Source of the DNA: Akkermansiaceae bacterium
Lineage (GTDB): Bacteria; Verrucomicrobiota; Verrucomicrobiia; Verrucomicrobiales; Akkermansiaceae
Assembly: GCA_025457805.1 (NCBI GenBank)
Contig: JALOTR010000154.1
Span: 1-6,780 of the forward strand
Length of the DNA stretch: 6,780 nt
Reading direction: 5' to 3'
Below are positions 1 to 6,619 of the stretch, one piece after another (position 1 is the stretch's first letter; each line of letters opens with the position of its first letter). The notes under the pieces are model-generated. The model was not told the origin of the DNA. It worked only from the letters and a program-made list of their open reading frames with translations, and searched no databases. A program made the position numbers and the translations under genes.

Positions 1-377
1 TTGAGCGCGCGCTTCATGCCGATGAGGGCGGCGACCGCGCGGCGGGATGAGGAACCGCGCACGGCACCGAGGCCGAAGACGGCCATGGCGCTGGAAAGAA
101 TGGCTCCATCCTTGCTGGCGCTGGTGAGCACAACCGAATGCCGCTGGTTTCCTCCAGTCCGATACCAGACCGGGGGGAAGGTGAAGATGCGGTTGTGAAA
201 CAAGGCGAAGATGACCGGTGGGAGTTTGTTGGCGGGATTGGTAACGCCGCAATGGTCGATCACCTCGTAGCGCAGGGTCTTGGCCCAGCATTTCATGGCC
301 CAACCGGCAAGGGTGCCGATGATTTCGGATTTGCGGTCGCCGCGGACCTCGATGCTCTTGGAACTCGCGGAACTCAC
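1..377 (-). CDS. Lysophospholipid acyltransferase family protein (DUF374), N-terminal part, runs off left edge
   Basis: Reading the minus strand from a GTG at 377 gives 125 uninterrupted codons to the window edge. Residues 53-125 match, from memory, the DUF374 branch of the lysophospholipid acyltransferase superfamily. 'PPVIFALFHNRIF' (53-65) corresponds to the usual 'FxWHGR' acyltransferase motif, with H61 as the likely catalytic histidine. 'VVLTSASKDG' (82-91) matches the 'SRSxDGE' block, and 'GAVRGSSSRRA' (104-114) matches the strongly conserved 'VRGSSSRGG' block. Such enzymes transfer an acyl chain to a lipid acceptor at the inner membrane; the acceptor here is unknown. The GTG start is chosen because it overlaps the stop of the upstream kinase homologue by four bases (GTGA), a typical translational coupling arrangement. 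No clear Shine-Dalgarno sequence precedes it, which fits coupling. An internal ATG at codon 28 is less likely because it would delete part of the N-terminal helix region. The usual family length is about 200-240 aa, so roughly half is present. The family call is fairly sure; the start is moderately sure. Confidence 0.85.
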   Translation of the reverse strand, partial: MSSASSKSIEVRGDRKSEIIGTLAGWAMKCWAKTLRYEVIDHCGVTNPANKLPPVIFALFHNRIFTFPPVWYRTGGNQRHSVVLTSASKDGAILSSAMAVFGLGAVRGSSSRRAVAALIGMKRAL

Positions 378-1873
378 AGGAAACCGGCGGGATGGAGGGT
401 ATCGACGAGGTATTGCTGGCGTGACATCAATTCCTGATAGATTTCATGCGTCTCGGGATCGGGCTCGCAGCGCGAGTTGGCATCGCCCGCGACGAGGTAG
501 CTCGCGATTTCCTCGAAGCCGAGTGATTCGCCGCATTGGTGGAAAAATCCCACGGCGGCCTGCATGGCAGCTCCCACGGCGGCTCCCTGGCGGCTGGAAA
601 CGGGGACCACCGGTGCGCCGAACACATCGGCCATGAGTTGGCGCATCACCGGGCTGAGCACGCCGGGGCCGAGCAGGCGGATTTCCGGTGGATCGAAGCC
701 GAGTTCGCGCAGGCGACTCATGGCATAGCCGAGTCCCAGCGCCACGCCCTCGACAGCCGCGCGAGCCATGTGGGCGGGGGTGAAATTTTCCGCTGTCATG
801 CCATGCAGCACGCCGCAGCCTTCCGGCAGACGGGGGATGGATTCCGCAGTGAAATAGGGCAGGAGCAACAAGCCTTCCGCGCCGGGCGAGACGCTGGCGG
901 CCATGGCCTCGAATTGCTCGGCGGTCCAACCGTAGTGGCGGCGCAGCACTTCCGGGGCGACGGCGGCATTGGTGGTGGTGGCGAGGCCCAGCCACGAACC
1001 GGTGCTGTTGCAAAGCGGGGTGATTTCGCCCCGATAGTCGATGACCGGTGCGGCGCCGATGCCGGCGATGACTCCGGTGGCACCGAGTTCGACTGCGACA
1101 GTGCCATTGACCACGCAGCCAGCTGCCAGCGCAGCCAGCATGGGCGAGGCGCTGCCGGCACCCACTTGGACCAGCTCGGAAACGCCCCATTCGTGGGCGA
1201 GGGCCGGGCGGAGCAGGCCGCGGGGTTGATTGGAGGGCAGGACGGGCGGGAGTTTGGAGGCGAGCGCGGGATCGATGAAATCCAGCAACTCCGCCGACCA
1301 ACCGCGCGTCCGGATATCGAGCAAGCCGGTGCCAGAAGCACTGCCCGGCTCGGTCGCGCGTTCGCCAGTGAGCCAATACGCGATGAAATCCTGGGCTGTG
1401 AGAAAACTTGCCGCGCGCTGGAAATGATACGGCTCGTGTTGTTTCAACCACAGGCACTCGGCCGCGGCGGACTCCACTCCCGGTGCCTGGCCGGCCAGCT
1501 CGATCAGCCCCGGTGCGCCGCCGAAGGCACGGGCGATTTCATCGGCCTGGCGCTTGACGGAAAGATCGCCCGCCAGCTTGGCCGGGCGGATGATGCGGTT
1601 GGCATCGTCGAGCAGGACGAGGCCCCGCTGGGGACCGGCCACGCCGATGGCGGCGACGCGTTCTTTTTGCGGACCAAGAGCGGCGAGGCATTGCCGGACT
1701 GCGCGGTCCACGGCATCGATCCACTGGGCGGGATTCTGCTCGCGATAGCCTGCGGGCAGGCCCTCGATCCAATCGTGCGGAACCCATGCCTCCGAGCGGA
1801 TGACCGCGGATTCCAGATCCAGCGCCACCGCGCGGGTGCCGCCATGACCGATTTCAATCCCGATAAAGTGCAT
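374..1873 (-). CDS. FGGY-family carbohydrate kinase homologue, xylulokinase-like, with degenerate catalytic motifs
   Basis: The protein has 499 aa, a normal length for xylulokinases (about 480-500 aa). Both FGGY halves are present: the N-terminal domain from 'IGIEIGHGGTRAV' (4-16) and the C-terminal domain from about 255, with 'VELGATG' (261-267), 'GAEGLLLLPYF' (331-341), 'MARAAVEGVALGLGYA' (369-384) and 'GAAVGAAMQAA' (430-440). The scaffold closely follows xylulokinase, which phosphorylates D-xylulose with ATP in the cytoplasm. The key motifs differ, however. The N-terminal Asp is Glu (E7), the GTS turn is GHG, the 'GQxHG' loop is 'GPQRG' (80-84), and the 'GGGDN' block holding the catalytic Asp (D233 of E. 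coli XylB) is 'GAGSA' (238-242). 'ERTP' is 'ESIP' (344-347), and 'GGGxxS' near 402 is 'GPGVLS'. The frame is intact, so this is either a pseudokinase or an enzyme with altered chemistry. ATG 1873 is chosen because it has AGGAAA six bases upstream and starts exactly at the family N-terminus. An upstream ATG at 2083 would add 70 Arg/Pro-rich residues unlike any kinase. The stop overlaps the start of the acyltransferase gene. Confidence 0.9.
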   Translation of the reverse strand: MHFIGIEIGHGGTRAVALDLESAVIRSEAWVPHDWIEGLPAGYREQNPAQWIDAVDRAVRQCLAALGPQKERVAAIGVAGPQRGLVLLDDANRIIRPAKLAGDLSVKRQADEIARAFGGAPGLIELAGQAPGVESAAAECLWLKQHEPYHFQRAASFLTAQDFIAYWLTGERATEPGSASGTGLLDIRTRGWSAELLDFIDPALASKLPPVLPSNQPRGLLRPALAHEWGVSELVQVGAGSASPMLAALAAGCVVNGTVAVELGATGVIAGIGAAPVIDYRGEITPLCNSTGSWLGLATTTNAAVAPEVLRRHYGWTAEQFEAMAASVSPGAEGLLLLPYFTAESIPRLPEGCGVLHGMTAENFTPAHMARAAVEGVALGLGYAMSRLRELGFDPPEIRLLGPGVLSPVMRQLMADVFGAPVVPVSSRQGAAVGAAMQAAVGFFHQCGESLGFEEIASYLVAGDANSRCEPDPETHEIYQELMSRQQYLVDTLHPAGFL

Positions 1874-1879
1874 GTGTGG

Positions 1880-1885
1880 TTTCCT
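1880..1885 (-). promoter_or_regulatory. Ribosome binding site of the FGGY kinase homologue
   Basis: On the minus strand AGGAAA lies six bases before the ATG at 1873. It is a reasonable Shine-Dalgarno sequence and supports this start over the in-frame ATG 70 codons upstream. Confidence 0.6.
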
Positions 1886-2129
1886 GTGAACTCCGAGCCC
1901 GTTCCAAGCGCGCCGGGCATCGTAGTTTCGCCACAGGCCCGCATTTGACAAGCCCGGCGGTGGCAGGGCGTGTGAAAGTTTGGAAACCGCAGGGCGCGGA
2001 AGCCGTCGGCACCGCAAAGGGCGATGATGGCGACGTGCTCCCGGAAAGGAATTTATTGAGCCACTTGGGAGCAAGGAACGCATGGATGTCCATTGGCAGT
2101 GAGCGGCCCGACGCCCGCTGAAGCTTTAC

Positions 2130-2151
2130 GGGTTTTGTTGTGATGAAACCC
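2130..2151 (+). other. Stem-loop in the probable leader of the giant exported protein gene
   Basis: GGGTTT (2130-2135) pairs perfectly with AAACCC (2146-2151). The 10-base intervening loop can be tightened by two G-T wobble pairs (T2136 with G2145, G2137 with T2144). It ends 33 bases before the ATG at 2185. No T-run follows, so it is not a typical intrinsic terminator. It may be a leader structure or an operator half-site pair, or simply chance. Confidence 0.3.
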
Positions 2152-2184
2152 AACTCTCAGGACAATCCAATCCAGTAGCAACCC

Positions 2185-2238
2185 ATGCGCTCCATGATGA
2201 GATTTCCCTGCATCCTTCTCTTTTCCGCAATCTTCGCA
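2185..2238 (+). other. Signal peptide coding segment of the giant exported protein
   Basis: Codons 1-18 encode a short basic start (Arg2, Arg6), a hydrophobic core of about ten residues (ILLFSAIF), and a small residue, Ala18, before Gln19-Gly-Gly. This predicts Sec export with cleavage near 18/19. Cys9 is not in a lipobox context, so a lipoprotein is unlikely. Confidence 0.7.
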
Positions 2239-5200
2239 CAAGGCGGCATCACGCCCGTCAACCTCGGTTTTGAAAACACATCCGGCACTTTTCCCGCCGG
2301 ATGGACCGCGGGTGGGACGATTTCATCCGTTGCCGGGCTTGGTTCCACCAGCGCGGCATCGCTCGATGCAGGGGAGTCCATCCATCAGGACTTCGCCGCC
2401 ACCACTGCGGACGGACTCTCGTCATTCACCACCAGCTTCACGCTCCGCTTGGATGGCAGCGCTGCCGTCGCCACGGATACCAGCCGCGTCCGCATTCGCG
2501 GAAACAACAATGCGGGCGATCTCATCACCTTGCGCCTCAGCTCCGCTGGCCTGCAAACTTACAGCCTGTCATGGTCCACAAGTATCCCATTCGCGGCGCA
2601 GAGAGGGGTGGCCTATACCATCACCGTCGTCGCTGGAAATCTCGATGCGGATGCGGAAATGGAGTATCAGCTTTCCTACACCGACGGCACCAACACCGCG
2701 AGCGGACCCATCCAGAACGGCTGGCACAGCGGAGCAAACACCACTCCCTCCAACACCAGCGCCGGAACTCCATTCGAGACCCTGCGCTTCGAATCCGGCA
2801 CTGGCAACACGCTCACCGTGGACAAGGTGAAACTGCCGGGACTCATCCTGAATTCCGATTTCGAAACGCTGCCTTTCCCCACTGCATGGACCCACTCCGG
2901 CGGCACCATTTCCATCACCGGTCTCAGCGGCTCGCCCACTGCGGCGCGACTGCCTTACAATAGTTCGGCATCACTCAGCCAATCACTAACCGCCCCGGCT
3001 GCCGACTTCACCGCCGATTTGTCATTTCTGATCGCGGGCAACAACGAGGCCCAGGGATTCCGCTGCGCGTTCGAAGCCGGAGGCACGATTGCGGTGGACC
3101 TTCGCACCACGGCCTCCGGCGTGCTTCAATCCAAGGTTTCCGGAGTTTGGCAAAACCTGCTCCGTCTTGCGGACAACGCCACCTTTGCCGTGACCGCGAA
3201 CCAGACGATGAGACTGCGCGTGATCGGCCGGGACTTCGGCAGTGCCGGAGCGAGTTATGACATCGCGTGGTCCAATCCCGGAGCCAACTTTCTCAGCCAT
3301 GCCGCCACCGGCATCAACCTGTTCGCATCCGCCGCCGCCACCACCGCGCCGCTCGACAGGATCCGCTTCGAACACGATGTCACCACCGGCAACTCGTTCA
3401 CCGTGGATGATGTGAACCTCTTCGATGCCGCGCAAACGCCACCTGCGGCCAATTACATCCTCGTCCCGCCTGTCCCGCCCGTCCCTGACAAAATCGTCAA
3501 CATCTCCGGCGTCTATCCGCACCTTGCCATGACCAATACCCACCTCGAATGCGGTGTGGGTGCCGTGGTTCCGTGGGCAGGAAAACTCTGGGTCATCACC
3601 TATGGCCCGCATGTCCCCAACGGCGGCACGGACAAGCTCTATGAAATCAACCCCGACCTCACCCGCACCACCCGGGCCGAATCCGTCGGCGGCACTCCCG
3701 CCAACCGCTTCATCCACACCCCATCGAATCAACTCAACATCGGACCGTATTTCATCGACTCCAACCGCAACGTCCGCGTGCTCCGCCCGGCAGGAGCATC
3801 CACCGGAGTGACGCAAGGCCGCTTCACCGCCACCGCCGCCCACCTCACGGATCCTAACAGATTGTATCTCTTCACCATGGAGGACGGCCTCTACGATGTG
3901 AATGCCGCCGATCTCACTTATATCACCCGCTATCCGGACGTGCAGGGCAGAGGCGATCGCATGCTCTTCGGTTACCATGGCAAAGGCGCTTACACCGGCC
4001 AGGGCCTTTTCGCGGTCGCCAACAACGGCCGCGCGGACAACCAATCCGTGCCCACCGGAGCCGCCGGCGTGCTCGCCACGTGGAACGGCGTCACCGTCGG
4101 TGGCAATGGCGGCTCATACTTTTCTAACAACCCCGCCAACACCGACGAGTCATCGCCCAATCCGGTCGCCGCCCAAACCGAATACCTTGCCGGTTGGAAC
4201 CAGATTTCCAAAACCCAACACTGCGAAGTCACCGGACCCGGCGGCATCTATGGAAATCCGAACCCCGCCACGGATCCCATCTGGTCCACCGGCTTCGATG
4301 CCAAGTCCGTCCTGCTCCATGTCATGGAAAACCAGCAATGGTCCCTGTGGCGGCTCCCCAAGGCCTCTTACACCCACGATGGCTCTCATGGATGGCACAC
4401 CGAGTGGCCGCGCATCCGCCAGCTTGATCCCTCCGACCCTAACAGCATCTATCTGATGCACATGCACGGGTTGTTCTTTGATTTCCCGAAAACCTTCACA
4501 TCTAACAACTTCGCCGGCCTCAAGCCCATTTCCAGTTACTACAAGATGCCCACCGATTACTGCGAGTTCTTCGATGGCCGCATCGTCATGGGTCGTGCGG
4601 ATGCATCGCAGTTCAACAATCCGCTCGCACTGAAAGACCAGTCCAACCTCTGGTTCGGCACCATGGATGATATCAAAAACTGGGGCGCGCCCACCGGGCA
4701 CGGAGCCGTCTGGATGAACGAGGCCGTCACTGCCAATCAAACTTCCGATCCCTTCCTCATCGAAGGCTTTCCCCAGCGCACGCTCCATCTCCGCAATCTC
4801 GGAACCTCACCTGTGACCGTGGAAATCCAAACCTCTAACGGAACTCCGACCTGGTCCGCCCTTCGCAGCATCAGTGTGCCCGCAGGGACTTATGCATTCG
4901 AATCCATCAGCGATCTCACCGCTCCCTGGATCCGGCTGAAAACTTCCGCCAGCAACAATCTCACCGCCTTCTTTCACATGGGGTCGCCCTATCCGCATCA
5001 CACCCCCTCCTCGGCCACCAGCGATGAATTCGCCGCTCTTGCCGATATCCGGGACGTGAAGTCCGTGTCCGACGGCATCATCCGCGTGATGAACGACGCC
5101 ACGCTGCCGCTGGAATTTGCCTCCTCCCGCCTCACTTCATCCGGCGCCGCCTCCACCCACCGTTATCATCGCATCGCTGGCGACATCGTGCTCAATGATA

Positions 5201-6354
5201 TCTCCAACCCCACTGCCGAAAACAACCTCCGTTCCGCAGCCGCCACCAGCCAGACCTATCAATCCGATGGCGGACTCACCTTCACCACCGGTGCGGACGC
5301 CGCTTCCGCATGGATCCGACAAGGCAGCACCGCCACCTTCCGCCTGCCCAAGACCGATCCGCTCTACGAGGCCCCCTTCGCCGCCGGTTGGGCACGCACC
5401 GCCCGCGAGGCCGTGACCGAACGCCAACTCCTCAACTTCCACGGCACCTTCTTCGAATACCCGCGCGATGTTTCCGGCGGCGTCCGCAAAATGCGCGCCC
5501 TCGCCACCCACGGCAAACGCATCACCGATTTCACCTCCTGGCGCGGACTCTTCGTTCTCACCGGCGTGCTCGATGATGCGCCCGCATCCGACCACGTTGT
5601 GAAAAACGCCGATGGCAGCGCCGCCCTCTGGCTGGGTGAAATCGACGACCTCTGGCGCATGGGAGAGCCACGCGGCAAGGGCGGTCCATGGCAAAACAAC
5701 GCCGTCACCGCCAACACCGCCTCCGACCCCTATCTGATGTATGGTTATAACCACAAGGAACTGACTCTAACAGCCACGGACGCCACCACCATCACCGTGG
5801 AAGTCGATTTCCTCGCCGACAACACCTGGTCCATCTATCAGACCTTCCCACTCGCCGCCGGAGAAACCATCACTCACATGTTTCCCGCCGATTTCCACGC
5901 CCATTGGGTCCGCGTGAAATCCAGCGCCACCACCATGGCAACCGCGCAGTTTACCTATGGTCCCGCCGATACCCGCGATGCCTTCCTCGATTGGGCGCGT
6001 GAGAACAACATCCCCACCGGCTCCGGCCGCGCCGCCATCAGCCATCTCGATGACGACCACGACGGACTTGGCAATCTGCTGGAGTTTCTAACAAACGGCC
6101 ACCCCACCGTCTTTGACAAAAATCCCATCACCTTCACCCACGGCGAAGCCCACATCATCCTGCGCAACCTCGACGCCAGCGATGCCATCCTCGCCCAATT
6201 GGAGTTTTCCTCCAATCTCACCACATGGGCCACCCGCCCCGCCGACGTCACTCCCGCCACCGACCAATCCAGCATCCCCATCGGCTTCACCCGCTACCGC
6301 ATCACCACCCACCCGGACGAAACCAAACTCTTCGTCCGCCTCCGCGCCGAGTGA
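2185..6354 (+). CDS. Giant exported multi-module protein with propeller-like core and two internal duplications; function unknown
   Basis: The protein has 1389 aa. Residues 1-18 form a signal peptide: basic start, hydrophobic core ILLFSAIF, likely cleavage after A18; there is no lipobox. ATG codons at 2194 and 2197 are alternative starts that keep the signal, and none has a clear Shine-Dalgarno sequence. Residues about 26-217 and 220-412 are two copies of a beta-rich module. Each opens with an 'xFE...FPxxWT.GGTIS' pattern and closes with 'FE..TGN(T/S)(L/F)TVD.V.L', as in lectin-like or carbohydrate-binding sandwiches. A proline linker (PPVPPVPDK, ~428-436) leads to a core from ~440 containing 'GVYPHLAM', 'ECGVGAVVPWAGKLWVITYGPH' split over 455-476, and 'SVGGTPANRFIH'. 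I recall this core from conserved uncharacterised proteins of Verrucomicrobiota, Planctomycetota and Bacteroidota, probably a beta-propeller. Residues 723-933 and 1053-1259 are a second duplicated pair. From ~1260 the C-terminal cassette follows. The protein is probably periplasmic or surface-attached, and a link to polysaccharide use is a guess. No catalytic family is recognised. Confidence 0.88.
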   Translation: MRSMMRFPCILLFSAIFAQGGITPVNLGFENTSGTFPAGWTAGGTISSVAGLGSTSAASLDAGESIHQDFAATTADGLSSFTTSFTLRLDGSAAVATDTSRVRIRGNNNAGDLITLRLSSAGLQTYSLSWSTSIPFAAQRGVAYTITVVAGNLDADAEMEYQLSYTDGTNTASGPIQNGWHSGANTTPSNTSAGTPFETLRFESGTGNTLTVDKVKLPGLILNSDFETLPFPTAWTHSGGTISITGLSGSPTAARLPYNSSASLSQSLTAPAADFTADLSFLIAGNNEAQGFRCAFEAGGTIAVDLRTTASGVLQSKVSGVWQNLLRLADNATFAVTANQTMRLRVIGRDFGSAGASYDIAWSNPGANFLSHAATGINLFASAAATTAPLDRIRFEHDVTTGNSFTVDDVNLFDAAQTPPAANYILVPPVPPVPDKIVNISGVYPHLAMTNTHLECGVGAVVPWAGKLWVITYGPHVPNGGTDKLYEINPDLTRTTRAESVGGTPANRFIHTPSNQLNIGPYFIDSNRNVRVLRPAGASTGVTQGRFTATAAHLTDPNRLYLFTMEDGLYDVNAADLTYITRYPDVQGRGDRMLFGYHGKGAYTGQGLFAVANNGRADNQSVPTGAAGVLATWNGVTVGGNGGSYFSNNPANTDESSPNPVAAQTEYLAGWNQISKTQHCEVTGPGGIYGNPNPATDPIWSTGFDAKSVLLHVMENQQWSLWRLPKASYTHDGSHGWHTEWPRIRQLDPSDPNSIYLMHMHGLFFDFPKTFTSNNFAGLKPISSYYKMPTDYCEFFDGRIVMGRADASQFNNPLALKDQSNLWFGTMDDIKNWGAPTGHGAVWMNEAVTANQTSDPFLIEGFPQRTLHLRNLGTSPVTVEIQTSNGTPTWSALRSISVPAGTYAFESISDLTAPWIRLKTSASNNLTAFFHMGSPYPHHTPSSATSDEFAALADIRDVKSVSDGIIRVMNDATLPLEFASSRLTSSGAASTHRYHRIAGDIVLNDISNPTAENNLRSAAATSQTYQSDGGLTFTTGADAASAWIRQGSTATFRLPKTDPLYEAPFAAGWARTAREAVTERQLLNFHGTFFEYPRDVSGGVRKMRALATHGKRITDFTSWRGLFVLTGVLDDAPASDHVVKNADGSAALWLGEIDDLWRMGEPRGKGGPWQNNAVTANTASDPYLMYGYNHKELTLTATDATTITVEVDFLADNTWSIYQTFPLAAGETITHMFPADFHAHWVRVKSSATTMATAQFTYGPADTRDAFLDWARENNIPTGSGRAAISHLDDDHDGLGNLLEFLTNGHPTVFDKNPITFTHGEAHIILRNLDASDAILAQLEFSSNLTTWATRPADVTPATDQSSIPIGFTRYRITTHPDETKLFVRLRAE
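2260..3420 (+). repeat. N-terminal tandem module duplication (two ~190-aa units) within the giant protein
   Basis: At protein level, residues ~26-217 and ~220-412 align with an offset of about 195-197. Anchors are F29-E30 with F226-E227, the 'W.(A/H).GGTIS' segments, the 'GL(G/S)(S/G)' turn after them, and the closing TVDKVKL (211-217) with TVDDVNL (406-412). Identity between these anchors is low at protein level and no long DNA identity is visible. The duplication is therefore old, not a recent slippage event. Confidence 0.65.
4351..5961 (+). repeat. Second internal module duplication (two ~210-aa units) within the giant protein
   Basis: Residues 723-933 and 1053-1259 share ordered anchors: RLPK (723-726 / 1053-1056), HG.FF(D/E)(F/Y)P (761-768 / 1086-1093), LW.G..DD (822-829 / 1148-1155), 'VTAN..SDP.L' shortly after, and W(I/V)R(L/V)K.SA (915-922 / 1241-1248). 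The part from LW.G to the end keeps a constant offset of 326 residues with no net gap. The first copy carries extra histidines (731, 735, 738, 759) that are missing from the second. Confidence 0.75.
5959..6351 (+). other. C-terminal verrucomicrobial cassette with Asp-rich 'DDDHDGLGNLLEF' motif
   Basis: The last ~130 residues begin with a short 'F.DW...NNIP' helix-like segment. They then carry an EF-hand or thrombospondin-3-like Asp motif (D1289-D1291, D1293, G1294) followed by NLLEF, and end in a small beta-rich domain. This arrangement recurs at the C-termini of many exported proteins in Verrucomicrobiota, as I recall. It may bind calcium or act in secretion or anchoring. There is no C-terminal hydrophobic PEP-CTERM helix, so that sorting route is unlikely. 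Confidence 0.6.
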
Positions 6355-6619
6355 GGAAACAAGTCCGCTCCTCAGGCTGGCGTGCCAGTGAAGTCCTTCA
6401 CCTACTTTGTGGCATCCAGCAGGCCTCCGGTGGAAAAGCGAAACAAGGTCATATCAGCACCCGGAAGCCCATCCGGATTCACCCATCGGATTTCTCCTGG
6501 CATACGCACCCCTCACGAAGAATTCCTTGCAGGAACAAACAATTTTGCCCACCCTCCCACCATGACCCTGGACGGATATTACTTCGGGAGGTCAGACGAA
6601 TTCAACTGTTCGCAAGAAA
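6355..6619 (+). other. Intergenic region after the giant gene
   Basis: About 265 bp with no convincing gene. The left end has three short stems: TGAGGA (6352-6357) with TCCTCA (6369-6374), then two abutting 12-base palindromes at 6377-6388 and 6389-6400. None is followed by a T-run, so no Rho-independent terminator can be called. Base composition becomes more AT-rich towards the right. A clear promoter for the next frame was not found. Confidence 0.45.

Larger units (their letters stand above)
1874..2184. other. Divergent intergenic region between the kinase homologue and the giant exported protein
   Basis: This 311-bp stretch lies between two genes pointing away from each other and should hold the promoters of both. 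No strong sigma-70 pair is visible. On the minus strand a weak candidate is TTCCTT, a 17-base spacer, then TAAATT, with the -10 near 2050-2055. On the plus strand no convincing -35/-10 pair was found. A short stem-loop (2130-2151) lies in the probable leader of the plus-strand gene, and a 5-bp stem (2102-2106 with 2115-2119) lies just before it. Open frames crossing the region are Arg/Pro-rich and look like shadows of high-GC DNA. No RNA gene or known riboswitch is recognised. Confidence 0.5.

Noticed and set aside
374..1889. 12-bp inverted repeat GGTTTCCTGTGA at 1878-1889 (plus) and 374-385 (minus), flanking the kinase gene exactly
   Set aside because: About one 12-bp inverted match is expected by chance in a window this size. 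One copy is coding sequence for the kinase C-terminus and the other contains the ribosome binding site, so no mobile-element interpretation is supported.
536..1948. 470-aa open frame on the plus strand opposite the kinase gene
   Set aside because: Its Gly/Ala/His-rich composition and exact antisense position to a clear FGGY gene mark it as a high-GC shadow frame.
1945..1950. TTGACA on the plus strand as a -35 box
   Set aside because: No TATAAT-like hexamer lies 16-18 bases downstream; the spacer leads into GCGTGT.
374..2083. Longer version of the kinase homologue starting at ATG 2083 (569 aa)
   Set aside because: The extra 70 residues are Arg/Pro-rich, have no counterpart in FGGY kinases, and the ATG at 1873 has a good ribosome binding site at the family N-terminus.
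3022..4044. 340-aa minus-strand frame inside the giant gene
   Set aside because: It is Gly/Val/Glu-rich with no recognisable motif, is antisense to a strongly supported coding region, and is explained by C-ending codons on the plus strand.
6468..6492. Imperfect direct repeat CCCATCCGGATT / CCCATCGGATTT
   Set aside because: It occurs only twice, is imperfect and short, and has no third copy or associated feature.
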